From JAFKKS01 sp039808325 (lineage in GTDB: Bacteria; Pseudomonadota; Alphaproteobacteria; Rhizobiales; Xanthobacteraceae): a stretch of DNA of 64,000 nt. The translations under genes were made by a program, and so were the position numbers. This document shows positions 62,876 to 64,000 of the stretch, piece by piece (the first letter of the stretch is position 1; each line of letters starts with the position of its first letter). The stretch is from the NCBI GenBank assembly GCA_039808325.1, contig JBDHSU010000001.1, positions 1 to 64,000 on the forward strand, given 5' to 3'. A model generated the notes under the pieces. That model saw only the letters and a list, made by a program, of their open reading frames with translations. It was not told the DNA's origin and did no database searches.

Positions 62876-64000
62876 TTAAACCAATCGCGACTGCGTCACC
62901 GCCGCGCCGACGAAGGACGCGAACAACGGATGCGGCTCGAACGGCCGCGATTTCAGCTCGGGGTGAAACTGCACCCCGACGAACCAGGGATGATCGTCGT
63001 ATTCGATCGTCTCCGGCAGGAGACCGTCCGGCGACATGCCGCTGAACTTCAGCCCGCGCTGCTCGAGGCGGCCCTTATAGGCGGTGTTGACCTCGTAGCG
63101 GTGGCGATGGCGCTCGGAAATTTCGGTCGCGCCGTAGATTTCCGCGATCTTGCTGCCGCGCGCGAGCGCGGCCGTATAGGCGCCGAGGCGCATGGTGCCG
63201 CCAAGGTCGCCGTTCGCCGCGCGCTTCTCCAACTCGTCGCCCTTGAGCCATTCGGTCATCAGGCCGACCACGGGCTCCGTCGTCGGCCCGAATTCGGTCG
63301 AATTGGCGTTTTCGATGCCGCAAAGATTGCGCGCCGCCTCGATCACCGCCATCTGCATGCCGAAACAGATGCCGAAATACGGCATGGCGCGCTCGCGCGC
63401 GAACTGCGCCGCGCGGATTTTACCCTCGGCGCCGCGCTGGCCGAAGCCGCCCGGCACGAGGATGCCGTTGACGTGCTCGAGGAAGGGGGCCGGGTCTTCC
63501 TTCTCGAACACCTCCGACTCGATCCAGTCGAGATTGACCTTCACGCGATGCGCGATGCCGCCATGCGACAGCGCCTCGATCAGCGATTTGTAGGCATCCT
63601 TCATGCCCGTGTACTTGCCGACGATGGCGATGGTGATGTCGCCTTCCGGGTTGCGGACACGGTCGTTGATCGTGCGCCAGCGGGATAGATCCGGCGGCGT
63701 ATTCACCTCGATGCCAAAAGCATTGAGAACTTCCACGTCGAGCCCTTCGGCGTGATAGGCCTCGGGCACGGCATAGATGTTGTCGACGTCGCGCGCCTCG
63801 ATCACCGCGCTCTCGCGTACGTTGCAGAACAGCGAGAGCTTGCGCCGCTCCTCCTTCGGGATCGGCCGGTCGGTACGGCAAAGCAAAATGTCCGGCTGGA
63901 TGCCGATCGAAAGCAGTTCCTTGACCGAATGCTGCGTCGGCTTGGTCTTCAGTTCGCCGGCGCTCGGGATGTACGGCATCAGGGTGAGATGCACGTAGAT
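62876..64000 (-). CDS. pyrG: CTP synthase (N-terminal part outside window)
   Basis: The frame is open to the right edge; 374 C-terminal residues are visible of about 540. They include the end of the synthetase domain (LMPYIPSAGELKTKPTQHSV, DNIYAVPEAYHAEGLD) and the glutamine amidotransferase domain, with catalytic Cys in YFGICFGMQMAVIEAARN and the His-Glu pair in FHPELKSRPFEPHPLF. The GTG at 63994 is internal, not the start. Confidence 0.95.
   Translation of the reverse strand: MYVHLTLMPYIPSAGELKTKPTQHSVKELLSIGIQPDILLCRTDRPIPKEERRKLSLFCNVRESAVIEARDVDNIYAVPEAYHAEGLDVEVLNAFGIEVNTPPDLSRWRTINDRVRNPEGDITIAIVGKYTGMKDAYKSLIEALSHGGIAHRVKVNLDWIESEVFEKEDPAPFLEHVNGILVPGGFGQRGAEGKIRAAQFARERAMPYFGICFGMQMAVIEAARNLCGIENANSTEFGPTTEPVVGLMTEWLKGDELEKRAANGDLGGTMRLGAYTAALARGSKIAEIYGATEISERHRHRYEVNTAYKGRLEQRGLKFSGMSPDGLLPETIEYDDHPWFVGVQFHPELKSRPFEPHPLFASFVGAAVTQSRLV

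Overview
This window is GC-rich chromosomal DNA from an alphaproteobacterium, most likely order Hyphomicrobiales (Rhizobiales), near the Bradyrhizobium/Rhodopseudomonas/Xanthobacteraceae group. The case rests on gene content and order: erpA-dgt-argS-SPOR-nagZ-scpA-scpB-tatA-tatB-tatC-serS-surE-pcm-nlpD-like, yajC-secD-secF, a PopZ-type DUF2497 protein next to valS and a TolC gene, pyrG-NIPSNAP-kdsA-eno, an ExoR-like Sel1 protein, and several palindromic intergenic repeats of the kind common in this order. No rRNA, tRNA, CRISPR array, transposase or integrase was seen.

Layout. Positions 1-2415 hold the 3' part of a visibly AT-richer gene that runs off the left edge. Its visible sequence begins with a type I restriction HsdR-N-like PD-(D/E)xK nuclease domain and continues into a P-loop NTPase and a winged-helix-like tail. 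It looks like a horizontally acquired defence effector. A GC-rich, palindrome-filled stretch without genes (2416-2973) separates it from the chromosomal backbone. From 2974 to 10341 are small single-gene units: an uncharacterised Cys-containing protein, a class C beta-lactamase-family hydrolase, two tandem GNAT-like proteins, a glutathione transferase, a membrane-anchored HExxH protease, a DUF2189 membrane protein, a lytic transglycosylase, a histidine phosphatase and a 52-residue DUF1127 protein with its own terminator.

From 10419 to 34130 is mostly housekeeping: a sterol-desaturase-family protein, trmFO, an unusual kinase/ANL-C-domain fusion, a squalene/phytoene-synthase-like (NDUFAF6-like) gene, secF-secD-yajC, a DUF815 AAA+ protein, nlpD-like-pcm-surE, serS, tatCBA, an orphan ABC ATPase, scpB-scpA-nagZ, a SPOR protein, argS, dgt and erpA. 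From 34133 to 51701 come an RND efflux pair, xthA, a GNAT, exoR-like, ilvD, a 3-methyladenine glycosylase, the 4-nt-overlapping cluster valS-MFS-metallophosphoesterase, a PopZ-like gene, a TolC-type channel and a PCMT-like protein. From 51804 to the right edge are eno, queF, a DUF1835 protein, the TPP-riboswitch-controlled thiO-thiS-thiG-thiE operon, an MFS transporter, kdsA, a VOC protein, a NIPSNAP protein, a SulP transporter and the C-terminal part of pyrG.

How the genes work together. SecDF-YajC and TatABC are the two general export routes. ScpAB, PopZ and Dgt serve chromosome and nucleotide housekeeping. NagZ, the lytic transglycosylase, the NlpD-like activator and the SPOR proteins act on peptidoglycan and division. 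The RND pump could use the TolC-type channel encoded 11 kb away. The left-edge nuclease-NTPase is the best candidate for an undescribed system. The kinase/ANL-C fusion and the LysM-less NlpD-like protein are the most unusual core-region proteins.
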